Shown here: in pieces, positions 1-4,932 of the stretch
Numbering within the stretch: position 1 is the first letter of the stretch
Layout of the letters: every line of letters begins with the position of its first letter
NCBI GenBank assembly: GCA_020056155.1
Contig: JAGVII010000633.1
Location: 1-5,818 of the forward strand
DNA from: Afipia sp.
GTDB taxonomy: Bacteria > Pseudomonadota > Alphaproteobacteria > Rhizobiales > Xanthobacteraceae
Length of the DNA stretch: 5,818 nt
Direction: 5' to 3'
The notes under the pieces: generated by a model
Databases searched by the model: none
Seen by the model: the letters and a program-made list of their open reading frames with translations, nothing else
Told to the model about the DNA's origin: nothing
Position numbers and translations under genes: made by a program

Positions 1-532
1 CCCATGACAGCGCGATGGACTTGGTGAACTGCACGATGCCGCCCTTGCTCGCGGCATAGGCAGGCGCGAAGCTGGCGCCGAAAATCGACATCATCGAACC
101 GATGTTGATGATCTTGCCGCCGCCGGCTTCTTTCATCGCGGGGTAGACGGCCTTCGAGCAGATAAAGGCACTTGTGAGGTTGGTATCGATAACGGTGTGC
201 CAGTCATCGAGACTGAGCATGTGGGCCGGTTGGCGGACGCTCATCCCTGCATTGTTGATCAGAATATCAAGACGTTCCCATTGCTTCAATGTGGCCTCGA
301 CCAAATCCGCGACGGAGGCCTTGTCCGTCACGTCGACCGCGACTGCCAGCACCGTTGCGCCGAGCGCTTCGAGGTCGCGAACAGCGTCTTCGGATTTTGC
401 CTTGTCGCGCCCGGCGATAACAATGCTTGCGCCGGCACGGGCCAGACCGCGCGCCATGCCGAGACCGATGCCGCCATTGCCGCCGGTAACGATGGCGACT
501 TTGCCGGTGAGACTAAAGGGAGTTTTTTGCAT
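1..532 (-). CDS. Short-chain dehydrogenase/reductase (SDR), N-terminal 177 residues, truncated by window edge
   Basis: A classical SDR oxidoreductase, a cytosolic NAD(P)(H)-dependent enzyme that interconverts an alcohol and a ketone; the substrate cannot be told from sequence. Visible in order: the Rossmann glycine motif TGGNGGIG (residues 16-23), an arginine just after beta-2 (GRD, about 40-42) that hints at NADP(H), an acidic VDVTD segment near 64-68, the NNAG motif (93-96), and a complete catalytic tetrad N118, S146, Y159 and K163 (YAASK). The overall style is that of gluconate 5-dehydrogenase, KduD or glucose 1-dehydrogenase-like members. The ATG start at 530-532 is supported by GGAGAC (536-541 on the complement) five bases upstream. 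Members are usually about 250 residues, so roughly 70-80 residues lie outside the window. The gene lies 60 bases downstream of the small membrane protein on the same strand. The family assignment is secure; the specific function is unknown. Confidence 0.93.
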   Translation of the reverse strand, partial: MQKTPFSLTGKVAIVTGGNGGIGLGMARGLARAGASIVIAGRDKAKSEDAVRDLEALGATVLAVAVDVTDKASVADLVEATLKQWERLDILINNAGMSVRQPAHMLSLDDWHTVIDTNLTSAFICSKAVYPAMKEAGGGKIINIGSMMSIFGASFAPAYAASKGGIVQFTKSIALSW

Positions 533-574
533 GTTGTCTCCGTTGCGGTCTTCGCCGCACGCGGAGATCAAATC

Positions 575-592
575 ATATCGACGCGATATCGC
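575..592. repeat. Short AT-rich dyad between SDR and small membrane gene
   Basis: The 60-base gap upstream of the SDR start holds two overlapping symmetric elements: ATATCG/CGATAT with a 3-base spacer (575-589) and the 10-bp palindrome GCGATATCGC (583-592). A TATGAT-like -10 box lies on the minus strand at 572-577, but no matching -35 is visible. This could be a local promoter/operator for the SDR gene, or nothing; support is weak. Confidence 0.2.
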
Positions 593-781
593 CTAGCGGC
601 GCCGCGCGAAGACGATCATCAGCAATCCGACGATGCCTAATGCCGTGCCGTAGTAGGCCCATTGCGCCTGGCTGATCATGAAACTGGATTGCGGCCAGTT
701 CACATAGCCCGTCCCCTGACCAATCCAGAGGAGACCAATGGCGACCGCGAATGCGCCGGTGGTAAGGAGGAGTGTTCGCAT
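593..781 (-). CDS. Small two-helix membrane protein, function unknown
   Basis: A 62-residue hypothetical inner-membrane protein. A first hydrophobic helix spans about residues 3-20. A short polar, aromatic loop follows (GQGTGY at 21-26, then WPQSSFM at 29-35, ending near QAQWAYYG). A second helix spans about 42-58, and the protein ends in a basic ARRR tail, which by the positive-inside rule suggests a cytoplasmic C-terminus. I recall similar tiny proteins with a WIGQGTGY loop and a QWAYxG entry to helix 2 as common hypotheticals in Bradyrhizobium relatives; no function is known to me. The ATG at 779-781 is the only plausible start, because an in-frame stop lies upstream with no other ATG between, but the Shine-Dalgarno is poor (GAGG about 12 bases away). 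The gene begins 50 bases after parE on the same strand and may be read from the parE transcript. Its start codon sits in the loop of a 7-bp inverted repeat. Confidence 0.75.
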   Translation of the reverse strand: MRTLLLTTGAFAVAIGLLWIGQGTGYVNWPQSSFMISQAQWAYYGTALGIVGLLMIVFARRR

Positions 782-790
782 ATGAACACT
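771..790. repeat. Inverted repeat surrounding the start codon of the small membrane protein gene
   Basis: The perfect 7-bp arms AGTGTTC (771-777) and GAACACT (784-790) are separated by six bases. In the minus-strand mRNA the start codon (781-779) lies in the loop of the hairpin. It could restrict ribosome access or be a protein binding site; chance is also possible because part of it is coding. Confidence 0.35.
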
Positions 791-816
791 ACGCCTCGTT
801 CGTGAATTGGTTTCAT

Positions 817-829
817 CCGCCTATGGCGG
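817..829 (-). other. Short hairpin just after the parE stop codon
   Basis: CCGCC (817-821) and GGCGG (825-829) form a 5-bp GC stem with a 3-base loop, beginning three bases after the parE stop codon. On the minus strand it is followed by ATGAAACC rather than a T run, so it does not look like an efficient intrinsic terminator. It could be a weak 3' stabilising hairpin between parE and the next gene. Confidence 0.25.
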
Positions 830-831
830 GT

Positions 832-2883
832 CTACACGTCCAGCAGGTCCTCGCTGGCGAATTCCGCTTTGTCGGAAATGAACGCGAAGCGCGCTTCGGC
901 CTTGGTGCCCATCAGGCGTTCGACGGAGTCCGCGGTGCCTTCGCGATCGTCCGGCAGCAGCACCACACGCAGCATCGAGCGCTTCGTCGGGTCCATCGTG
1001 GTTTCCTTCAACTGCGCAGGCATCATCTCGCCGAGGCCTTTGAAGCGTCCGATATCCACCTTGGCGTTGGCGTGGAATTCTTTTCTCAGGAGTTCGTCGC
1101 GATGCGCCTCGTCCCGGGCGTAGACTGTCTTGGAGCCGTGGGTGAGGCGATAGAGCGGCGGCACCGCGAGGTAGAGATGACCTTCGTCGATCAGGCGCGG
1201 CATCTGCCGGTAGAAGAATGTAATCAGCAGCGAGGCGATATGCGCGCCGTCGACGTCCGCATCCGTCATGATGATGATGCGGGAGTAACGCAAATCCTCT
1301 TCGCGATACTGGGCGCCGATCCCGGCTCCGATGGCCTGAATGAGATCGGACAGTTGCGCGTTCGAGGTCAGCTTGTCCTTGGTCGCCGAAGCGACGTTGA
1401 GGATCTTTCCGCGCAGCGGCAGGATCGCCTGCGTTTTGCGGTCGCGCGCCTGCTTGGCGCTGCCGCCTGCGGAGTCGCCTTCGACGATGAAGAGTTCGGA
1501 GCCTTCGGTCGCGCTGTTGGTGCAGTCGGCAAGTTTGCCGGGCAGCCGCAGCTTTTTCACAGCGGTTTTGCGCGAGGTTTCCTTCTCGGCGCGGCGGCGC
1601 AGCCGCTCGTCGGCGCGCTCCACGACGAATTCCAGCAGCTTGTTGGCCTGCAGGGGATTGCCGGTCAGCCAGTGATCGAACGGATCCTTGATGGCCTGCT
1701 CGACGATCTTCTGCGCTTCGGCGGTTGCGAGGCGGTCCTTGGTCTGCCCCTGAAATTCAGGCTCGCGGACGAACACGGACAGCATGGCGGCCGCGCCGAC
1801 CATCACGTCTTCGGACGTGATCGATGAACCTTTTTTGCCCTGACCAATGCGCTCGGCGTAGTCCTTCAAGCCGCGCAGCAGCGCGCTGCGGAAGCCCGCT
1901 TCGTGCGTGCCGCCGTCCGGCGTCGGAACCGTGTTGGTGTAGGACGACAGGAAGCCGTCGGCATCGGCGGTCCATGCGACCGCCCATTCGCAAGCGCCGT
2001 GTGCGCCGTTGCGGCCTGACTTGCCGGAGAAAATGTCCGGATGCACCAGCGTGTCGGCGTGGATCGCAGCGGCAAGATAATCCTTCAGGCCGCCCGGGAA
2101 ATGGAAAGTGTCTTCCGCCGGCACATCATCGACGCCCTTGAGCAACTCCTTGTCGCAGCGCCAGCGGATTTCAACGCCGCCGAACAGATAGGCTTTCGAG
2201 CGCGCCATCTTGAACAGGCGCTGAGGTTTGAACACAGCTTTTGTACCGAAAATTTCGGTATCGGGCTTGAAGCGGATGCTGGTGCCGCGGCGATTGTTGA
2301 TCTTGCCAAGTTCTTCGAGCTTGCCCTTCGGCTTTCCGCGCTCGAACGTCATTTTGTAGAGTTGCTGATTGCGCGCGACCTCGACCACGAGTTGCGAGGA
2401 GAGGGCGTTCACGACCGATACGCCCACGCCGTGCAGGCCGCCTGAAGTCTCGTAGACCTTGGAGTCGAATTTGCCGCCCGCATGCAGCGTGCACATGATG
2501 ATTTCGAGAGCGGACTTCTTTGGGAACTTCGGATGCGGATCGACCGGAATGCCGCGCCCGTTGTCGACAACGGTGAGATAGCCGTCCGCTCCGAGATGGA
2601 CCTCGATGAAAGTCGCGTGACCGGCCAATGCCTCGTCCATCGAGTTGTCGATGACTTCCGCGAACAGGTGATGCAGCGCCTTCTCGTCGGTGCCGCCGAT
2701 GTACATGCCGGGACGGCGGCGAACGGGCTCCAGCCCCTCGAGTACTTCGATGTCGCGTGCGGTGTAGCCGGCCTCCGCGCCCGATGGCTTGGCGGCGGCT
2801 TTCGCGGCCGCACGTGGCTTCCGATCCGACGAGGCGAACAGGTCGGCGTCTGCTTTTTCTTTCTTTTTCAAAGGCTTCTGCAT
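832..2883 (-). CDS. parE: DNA topoisomerase IV subunit B (ParE)
   Basis: The ATPase subunit of topoisomerase IV, which with ParC decatenates daughter chromosomes and relaxes supercoils in the cytoplasm. The 683 residues run: a basic, Ala/Lys-rich N-terminal extension (1-38), the GHKL ATPase domain (about 40-250) with catalytic E76 and N80 in AEVIDNSMDEA, D107 in VVDNGRGIPV and the ATP-lid GGLHGVG (148-154), the transducer domain with QTK (380-382), the TOPRIM domain with EGDSAGGSA (468-476) and DADVDG (541-546), and the tail motif GRFKGLGEM (612-620). ParE rather than GyrB is indicated by KQARDR (477-482, GyrB usually has a Gly in place of this Ala), by the length (GyrB is about 800), and by the RLMGTKAEARFAFI-type C-terminus. 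The ATG at 2881-2883 is the only reasonable start, since stops lie in frame about 30 bases upstream; the Shine-Dalgarno is weak (AAGAAG). It is divergent from the DedA gene. All active-site residues are intact. Confidence 0.97.
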   Translation of the reverse strand: MQKPLKKKEKADADLFASSDRKPRAAAKAAAKPSGAEAGYTARDIEVLEGLEPVRRRPGMYIGGTDEKALHHLFAEVIDNSMDEALAGHATFIEVHLGADGYLTVVDNGRGIPVDPHPKFPKKSALEIIMCTLHAGGKFDSKVYETSGGLHGVGVSVVNALSSQLVVEVARNQQLYKMTFERGKPKGKLEELGKINNRRGTSIRFKPDTEIFGTKAVFKPQRLFKMARSKAYLFGGVEIRWRCDKELLKGVDDVPAEDTFHFPGGLKDYLAAAIHADTLVHPDIFSGKSGRNGAHGACEWAVAWTADADGFLSSYTNTVPTPDGGTHEAGFRSALLRGLKDYAERIGQGKKGSSITSEDVMVGAAAMLSVFVREPEFQGQTKDRLATAEAQKIVEQAIKDPFDHWLTGNPLQANKLLEFVVERADERLRRRAEKETSRKTAVKKLRLPGKLADCTNSATEGSELFIVEGDSAGGSAKQARDRKTQAILPLRGKILNVASATKDKLTSNAQLSDLIQAIGAGIGAQYREEDLRYSRIIIMTDADVDGAHIASLLITFFYRQMPRLIDEGHLYLAVPPLYRLTHGSKTVYARDEAHRDELLRKEFHANAKVDIGRFKGLGEMMPAQLKETTMDPTKRSMLRVVLLPDDREGTADSVERLMGTKAEARFAFISDKAEFASEDLLDV

Positions 2884-2980
2884 GCTTCTTAAATCTTGAT
2901 ATATCGTGATCGGAGGGCGAATCGCTGGCTGTTACTATGCCATGGTTACGGCGGCAAATGTGACGCAGGCGGTTCCTGAA

Positions 2981-2999
2981 CACGGCGGCTGCCGCCGTG
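2981..2999. repeat. Perfect GC-rich inverted repeat in the parE / DedA divergent region
   Basis: CACGGCGGC (2981-2989) and GCCGCCGTG (2991-2999) are perfect 9-bp arms around a single T. On neither strand is it followed by a run of T, so it is not a typical terminator. Placed about 55 bases before the DedA start and about 100 before parE, it could be a protein binding site shared by the divergent genes or a stable hairpin in a 5' leader. Confidence 0.5.
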
Positions 3000-3043
3000 G
3001 TATTCGGGATCAGGGGAACCCGGCAGATTCGATAAGCCGGATT

Positions 3044-3048
3044 GGAAG
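3044..3048 (+). promoter_or_regulatory. Ribosome binding site that fixes the DedA start
   Basis: GGAAG lies five bases before the ATG at 3054. An in-frame TTG at 3042 overlaps this Shine-Dalgarno and has none of its own, so the ATG is chosen. Confidence 0.7.
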
Positions 3049-3053
3049 ATTGC

Positions 3054-3572
3054 ATGACATTCGAGGAAATGACTCGCGGGATCGCTGAATTCGTCCGCGA
3101 CCATCAGATGTGGGCCATGCCCGTTGTATTCGCGCTGGCGTTCGCGGAGTCGCTGGCATTTCTGTCGCTGGTCATTCCCGCCTGGGGCGCGCTGGTGTCG
3201 ATCGGCGCGCTGATTGGCGTCAGCGGTATCAGCTTCTGGCCGGTGTGGATTGCGGGCGGGCTCGGTGCGGCGATGGGGGACTGGGTCTCTTACTGGATCG
3301 GAGTCCGGTTTCACGACCGGATAGCCCACATGTGGCCGATGTCGAGTTTTCCGGACATGCTGCCGCGTGCGGAACGGTTCATGAAAAAGTGGGGCGTGCT
3401 CGGCATTTTCATCGGCCGCTTTTCCGGTCCGCTGCGGGCGACAGTTCCACTCGTCGCGGGCATTGTCGAAATGGAATACTGGCACTTCCAGTTCGCGAAC
3501 TTCGCCTCAGCGTTCCTGTGGGCTGGCCTGTTGATGGCGCCAGGCATGTTAGGCGTCAAACTGCTCATGTGA
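3054..3572 (+). CDS. DedA / SNARE-associated family inner-membrane protein
   Basis: A 172-residue polytopic membrane protein of the DedA (SNARE_assoc, VTT) superfamily, whose members are implicated in lipid-carrier flipping, membrane homeostasis and proton-dependent stress tolerance. Hydrophobic segments lie near residues 20-55 (re-entrant type with the AES motif, E32), 60-83 (GDWVSYWIG at 75-83, a DedA hallmark), 114-138 and 147-170. The signature GRFSGPLRATVPLVAG (121-136) carries the two conserved arginines R122 and R128. At 172 residues it is shorter than the usual 190-220, chiefly at the C-terminus. The acidic residue usually found in the first loop (P-G-D/E) is absent: here it reads IPAWG (41-45). 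It stands alone, divergent from parE and 169 bases before the next gene. The family is firm; the transported substrate is unknown. Confidence 0.92.
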   Translation: MTFEEMTRGIAEFVRDHQMWAMPVVFALAFAESLAFLSLVIPAWGALVSIGALIGVSGISFWPVWIAGGLGAAMGDWVSYWIGVRFHDRIAHMWPMSSFPDMLPRAERFMKKWGVLGIFIGRFSGPLRATVPLVAGIVEMEYWHFQFANFASAFLWAGLLMAPGMLGVKLLM

Positions 3573-3578
3573 CCTCGA

Positions 3579-3710
3579 GTCATTTCAAACTAATCGTGAT
3601 CGGGAATAGCCGTCGTCAAACGGTGTTAACGTGATGCGCGGTCATTGGCATCATGCTGCGAATGACTTGCAATAAACGGCAAACGACAGCCGCAACAACC
3701 ATGGGTCATT
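3579..3710. repeat. Four GTCATT boxes upstream of the metallo-hydrolase gene
   Basis: GTCATT occurs at 3579-3584, 3641-3646 and 3705-3710 on the plus strand and at 3661-3666 on the minus strand (AATGAC), each preceded by A or G. The 3641 and 3661 copies form an inverted pair with a 14-base spacer that brackets the spacer of the candidate promoter. The copies starting at 3641 and 3705 also share the extra G of GGTCATT. This may be an operator with auxiliary sites. The hexamer also occurs by chance elsewhere in the window (for example inside the DedA gene at 3171-3176), so support is moderate. Confidence 0.35.
3645..3673 (+). promoter_or_regulatory. Candidate sigma-70 promoter of the metallo-hydrolase gene
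   Basis: TTGGCA (3645-3650) and TGCAAT (3668-3673) with a 17-base spacer match the -35 and -10 consensus at five and four of six positions. Transcription would start near 3680, giving a leader of about 60 bases. The remaining intergenic sequence from 3573 shows no obvious terminator for the DedA gene. Confidence 0.4.
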
Positions 3711-3721
3711 GTACTGGACCC
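3703..3721 (+). other. Small dyad in the 5' leader of the metallo-hydrolase gene
   Basis: GGGTC (3703-3707) and GACCC (3717-3721) pair as a 5-bp stem with a 9-base loop, ending ten bases before the ribosome binding site. It overlaps the last GTCATT box. It is short and may be chance. Confidence 0.2.
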
Positions 3722-3730
3722 GCACGTACC

Positions 3731-3735
3731 GGGAG
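3731..3735 (+). promoter_or_regulatory. Ribosome binding site that fixes the metallo-hydrolase start
   Basis: GGGAG sits six bases before ATG 3742, which begins a proper twin-arginine signal peptide. The frame is open from TTG 3709, but that start has no Shine-Dalgarno and would put an unnatural extension before the signal peptide. Confidence 0.8.
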
Positions 3736-3741
3736 AATTCG

Positions 3742-4731
3742 ATGACATTGACACGACGTCATGCGCTCGCGAGCGCCGTTGCGCTCACGGCTGCTCCTTT
3801 GTTGCCAGTAAATTCTGCGAGGGCCGCTGCGCCCGTAGCCGGCAAGCAGAACGCCAGCTTCTACCGGTACAAAGTCGGCGATGCCGAAGTCACCGTTATC
3901 TCCGATGGCGCCAACACTTTCCCGCTTGGCGACGGCTTCGTCCTCAACGCGAAGAAGGATGAGGTCAATGCAGCGCTGGAGCGTGCCTTCCGTCCACGCG
4001 ACAAGATGACGATTCAGTTCGGTCCGCTCGTCATCAATACCGGCGGCAAGCTTGTGGTCATCGATACCGGGAACGGTCCGGGCGCGTTCGCATCGAGCAA
4101 GGGTGTGGTGGGTCAGTTCGCGACCAATATGGCAGCAGCCGGGATCGATCCCAAATCGATCGACATGGTTGTGATCTCGCATTTCCACGGCGACCACGTG
4201 AACGGTCTGCTGACGGCTGACAACCAGCTTGCGTTTCCGAACGCCGAGGTACTCGTGCCTGCGGTCGAATGGAAATACTGGATGGACGACGGCGAGATGA
4301 GCCGCGCTCCTGCGGGCCGCATGGAGGGCCTGTTCAAGAACAACCGCCGTGTTTTTGAAGCCGGGCTGAAAAAGAAGGTCACGCCCTACGAATGGGGCAA
4401 GGATGTTGCTCCGGGGCTGATGAGTGTTGAGTCCATCGGCCATACCCCCGGCCATACGTCGTATGTCCTGTCGTCCGGCGCGGACAAGGTCTTCATCCAA
4501 TCGGATGTCACGAACGATCCGGACCTGTTTGTACGTAATCCGGGCTGGCACCTGATGTTCGATCAGGACCCGGCACAGGCCGAGACAACCCGGCGGAAGG
4601 TCTACGACATGGTCTCCGCCGAGAAGATGCGCGTGCAGGGTTTCCACTACCCGTTTCCGGGCCTCGCAAACATCGCGAAGGACGGCGCGGGTTATCGCTG
4701 GGTGCCAGCACCCTGGAATCCGAGCATCTGA
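3742..4731 (+). CDS. Tat-exported metallo-beta-lactamase-fold hydrolase, methyl parathion hydrolase-like
   Basis: A 329-residue predicted periplasmic binuclear-metal hydrolase. Residues 1-30 form a twin-arginine signal (TRRHALA at 4-10, hydrophobic core to about 22, likely cleavage after ARA or AAA near 28-30). The MBL fold shows every ligand: HFHGDH (H147, H149, D151, H152), H234 in GHTPGHT, bridging D255 in QSDVT, and H302 in GFHYPF. From memory these are the same residue numbers as the metal ligands of Pseudomonas methyl parathion hydrolase, itself a Tat-type protein of about 331 residues. The C-terminal FPGLAN...YRWVPAPW style also fits that branch. Family members hydrolyse lactones, esters or phosphotriesters; the natural substrate here is unknown, and a lactone or aryl ester is a reasonable guess. 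Aromatic residues around 177-180 (WKYW) and F198 could line the pocket. It seems to be a single-gene unit with its own promoter and a hairpin downstream. Confidence 0.9.
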   Translation: MTLTRRHALASAVALTAAPLLPVNSARAAAPVAGKQNASFYRYKVGDAEVTVISDGANTFPLGDGFVLNAKKDEVNAALERAFRPRDKMTIQFGPLVINTGGKLVVIDTGNGPGAFASSKGVVGQFATNMAAAGIDPKSIDMVVISHFHGDHVNGLLTADNQLAFPNAEVLVPAVEWKYWMDDGEMSRAPAGRMEGLFKNNRRVFEAGLKKKVTPYEWGKDVAPGLMSVESIGHTPGHTSYVLSSGADKVFIQSDVTNDPDLFVRNPGWHLMFDQDPAQAETTRRKVYDMVSAEKMRVQGFHYPFPGLANIAKDGAGYRWVPAPWNPSI

Positions 4732-4743
4732 TCCGAAGGATCA
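4729..4743 (+). other. Small hairpin over the metallo-hydrolase stop codon
   Basis: TGATCC (4729-4734) and GGATCA (4738-4743) pair perfectly around a GAA loop, starting at the stop codon. No T run follows (TCACTTGACGG), so it is at most a weak 3' end element. It lies immediately upstream of the -35 box of the next promoter. Confidence 0.25.
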
Positions 4744-4747
4744 TCAC

Positions 4748-4776
4748 TTGACGGGAATTGGGCGCGGACTTATATC
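4748..4776 (+). promoter_or_regulatory. Near-consensus sigma-70 promoter of the leader / argC operon
   Basis: TTGACG (4748-4753) and TATATC (4771-4776) are separated by exactly 17 bases, matching five of six and four of six consensus positions. Initiation six to eight bases beyond the -10 box would fall at 4782-4784, that is, at or next to the ATG of the 24-codon leader ORF. The resulting mRNA would be leaderless or nearly so, as is known for the trp leader of Sinorhizobium. It is the best promoter match I found in the window. Confidence 0.6.
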
Positions 4777-4784
4777 CGCGCCCA
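4759..4784. terminator. Perfect 10-bp palindrome: terminator of the metallo-hydrolase gene and/or operator over the -10 box
   Basis: TGGGCGCGGA (4759-4768) and TCCGCGCCCA (4775-4784) are perfect arms with loop CTTATA. On the plus strand TGATTTTG follows, so it could act as an intrinsic terminator for the upstream gene, although the T run is short and starts three bases late. The same palindrome also covers the -10 box and start point of the candidate promoter, the position of a repressor operator. Both roles are compatible, and the sequence alone does not choose between them. Confidence 0.6.
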
Positions 4785-4858
4785 TGATTTTGAACGCGAC
4801 CATCATCGCAGCCCGCCGCCGCCGCATTTCCGCGGTATGGGCGGCTGATCGCGTTTAA
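4784..4858 (+). CDS. Putative arginine-rich leader peptide (24 residues), attenuator ORF
   Basis: ATG at 4784 to TAA at 4856-4858. The peptide begins MILNATIIAA and then has four consecutive arginine codons (all CGC, 4814-4825), a single Trp at residue 19 and a further Arg at 23. There is no Shine-Dalgarno, but the predicted start of transcription falls at the ATG, so translation could be leaderless. The run of arginine codons lies in the 5' arm of the first leader hairpin, and the stop codon lies between the second and third pairing segments, as needed for ribosome-mediated attenuation. The operon downstream ends, within this window, in argC of arginine biosynthesis, which fits the codon identity. 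The peptide itself would have no enzymatic role. The alternative is that CGC repeats arose by chance in GC-rich DNA. I know of no described homologue. Confidence 0.5.
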   Translation: MILNATIIAARRRRISAVWAADRV

Positions 4859-4900
4859 GATCGCCATTCGTGCCGCCGGAGACAGTCCGCGGCATGCTTT
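4811..4900 (+). promoter_or_regulatory. Putative transcription attenuator with alternative 1:2, 2:3 and 3:4 helices
   Basis: Segment 1 (4815-4825, the arginine codons) pairs with segment 2: GCCGCC 4815-4820 with GGCGGC 4840-4845, and CCGC 4822-4825 with GCGG 4832-4835, capped by AUUUCC. Segment 2 GGCGGC (4840-4845) can instead pair with GCCGCC of segment 3 (4872-4877), an antiterminator of six G-C pairs. Segment 3 (4869-4880) pairs with segment 4 (4886-4896) as the terminator. A ribosome stalled on the arginine codons would mask segment 1 and favour 2:3, allowing read-through; one reaching the stop codon at 4856 would cover segment 2 and favour 3:4. The geometry is seen directly; the regulatory role is inferred. 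Confidence 0.5.
4869..4900 (+). terminator. Attenuator terminator hairpin (3:4)
   Basis: CGTGCCGC (4869-4876) and GGA (4878-4880) pair with TCCGCGGCATG (4886-4896) around loop GACAG, with one bulged C (4877) and one G-U pair, giving an 11-bp GC-rich stem. It is followed by CTTTACT. The U run of three is short for an intrinsic terminator, so termination may be partial or the effect may be translational. Confidence 0.45.
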
Positions 4901-4932
4901 ACTCCCCAAGACACGCGGTTTGATCTCAGGCG

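Larger units (their letters stand above)
2884..3053. promoter_or_regulatory. Divergent intergenic region between parE and the DedA gene
   Basis: These 170 bases must hold the start signals of both parE (leftward) and the DedA gene (rightward). I see no pair of -35/-10 boxes close to consensus on either strand. AT-rich candidates for a -10 are the GATATATC palindrome (2898-2905) near parE and TACTAT (2933-2938) for the rightward gene. The outstanding element is the GC-rich inverted repeat listed separately. A 48-codon frame from 2942 to 3088 has no ribosome binding site and runs into the DedA gene; I do not regard it as a gene. Confidence 0.5.

Noticed and set aside
197..640. Plus-strand frame of 147 codons
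   Set aside because: It is antisense to the SDR gene, whose catalytic tetrad is intact on the minus strand; it is a shadow frame without a ribosome binding site.
772..1827. Long open frame on the plus strand (351 codons)
   Set aside because: It lies antisense to parE, has no recognisable domain and a composition (many His, Arg, Phe, Gly) typical of the reverse complement of a GC-rich gene. The minus-strand frame is a complete ParE.
2171..3055. Minus-strand frame of 294 codons running from the intergenic region into parE
   Set aside because: Out of frame with parE and extremely Arg-rich, as expected of a shifted reading of a GC-rich gene.
2906..3088. Small plus-strand frame before the DedA gene
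   Set aside because: No Shine-Dalgarno, no hydrophobic or domain signal, and it overlaps the well-supported DedA start. Its Arg codons are scattered and not placed in an attenuator-like fold.
3110..3634. Plus-strand frame overlapping the DedA gene in another phase
   Set aside because: The DedA frame has the family motifs and transmembrane pattern; the alternative is rich in Arg, Gly and His with no plausible start signal.
3706..4647. Minus-strand frame of 313 codons
   Set aside because: Antisense to the metallo-hydrolase, which shows a Tat signal and all metal ligands; no family features are seen on the minus strand.
4811..4847. Reading the CGC run only as a simple trinucleotide repeat
   Set aside because: It could be just GC-rich repetition, and that remains the null hypothesis. 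It was not preferred because its phase with a start at a predicted transcription start, the downstream hairpins and the argC context agree.
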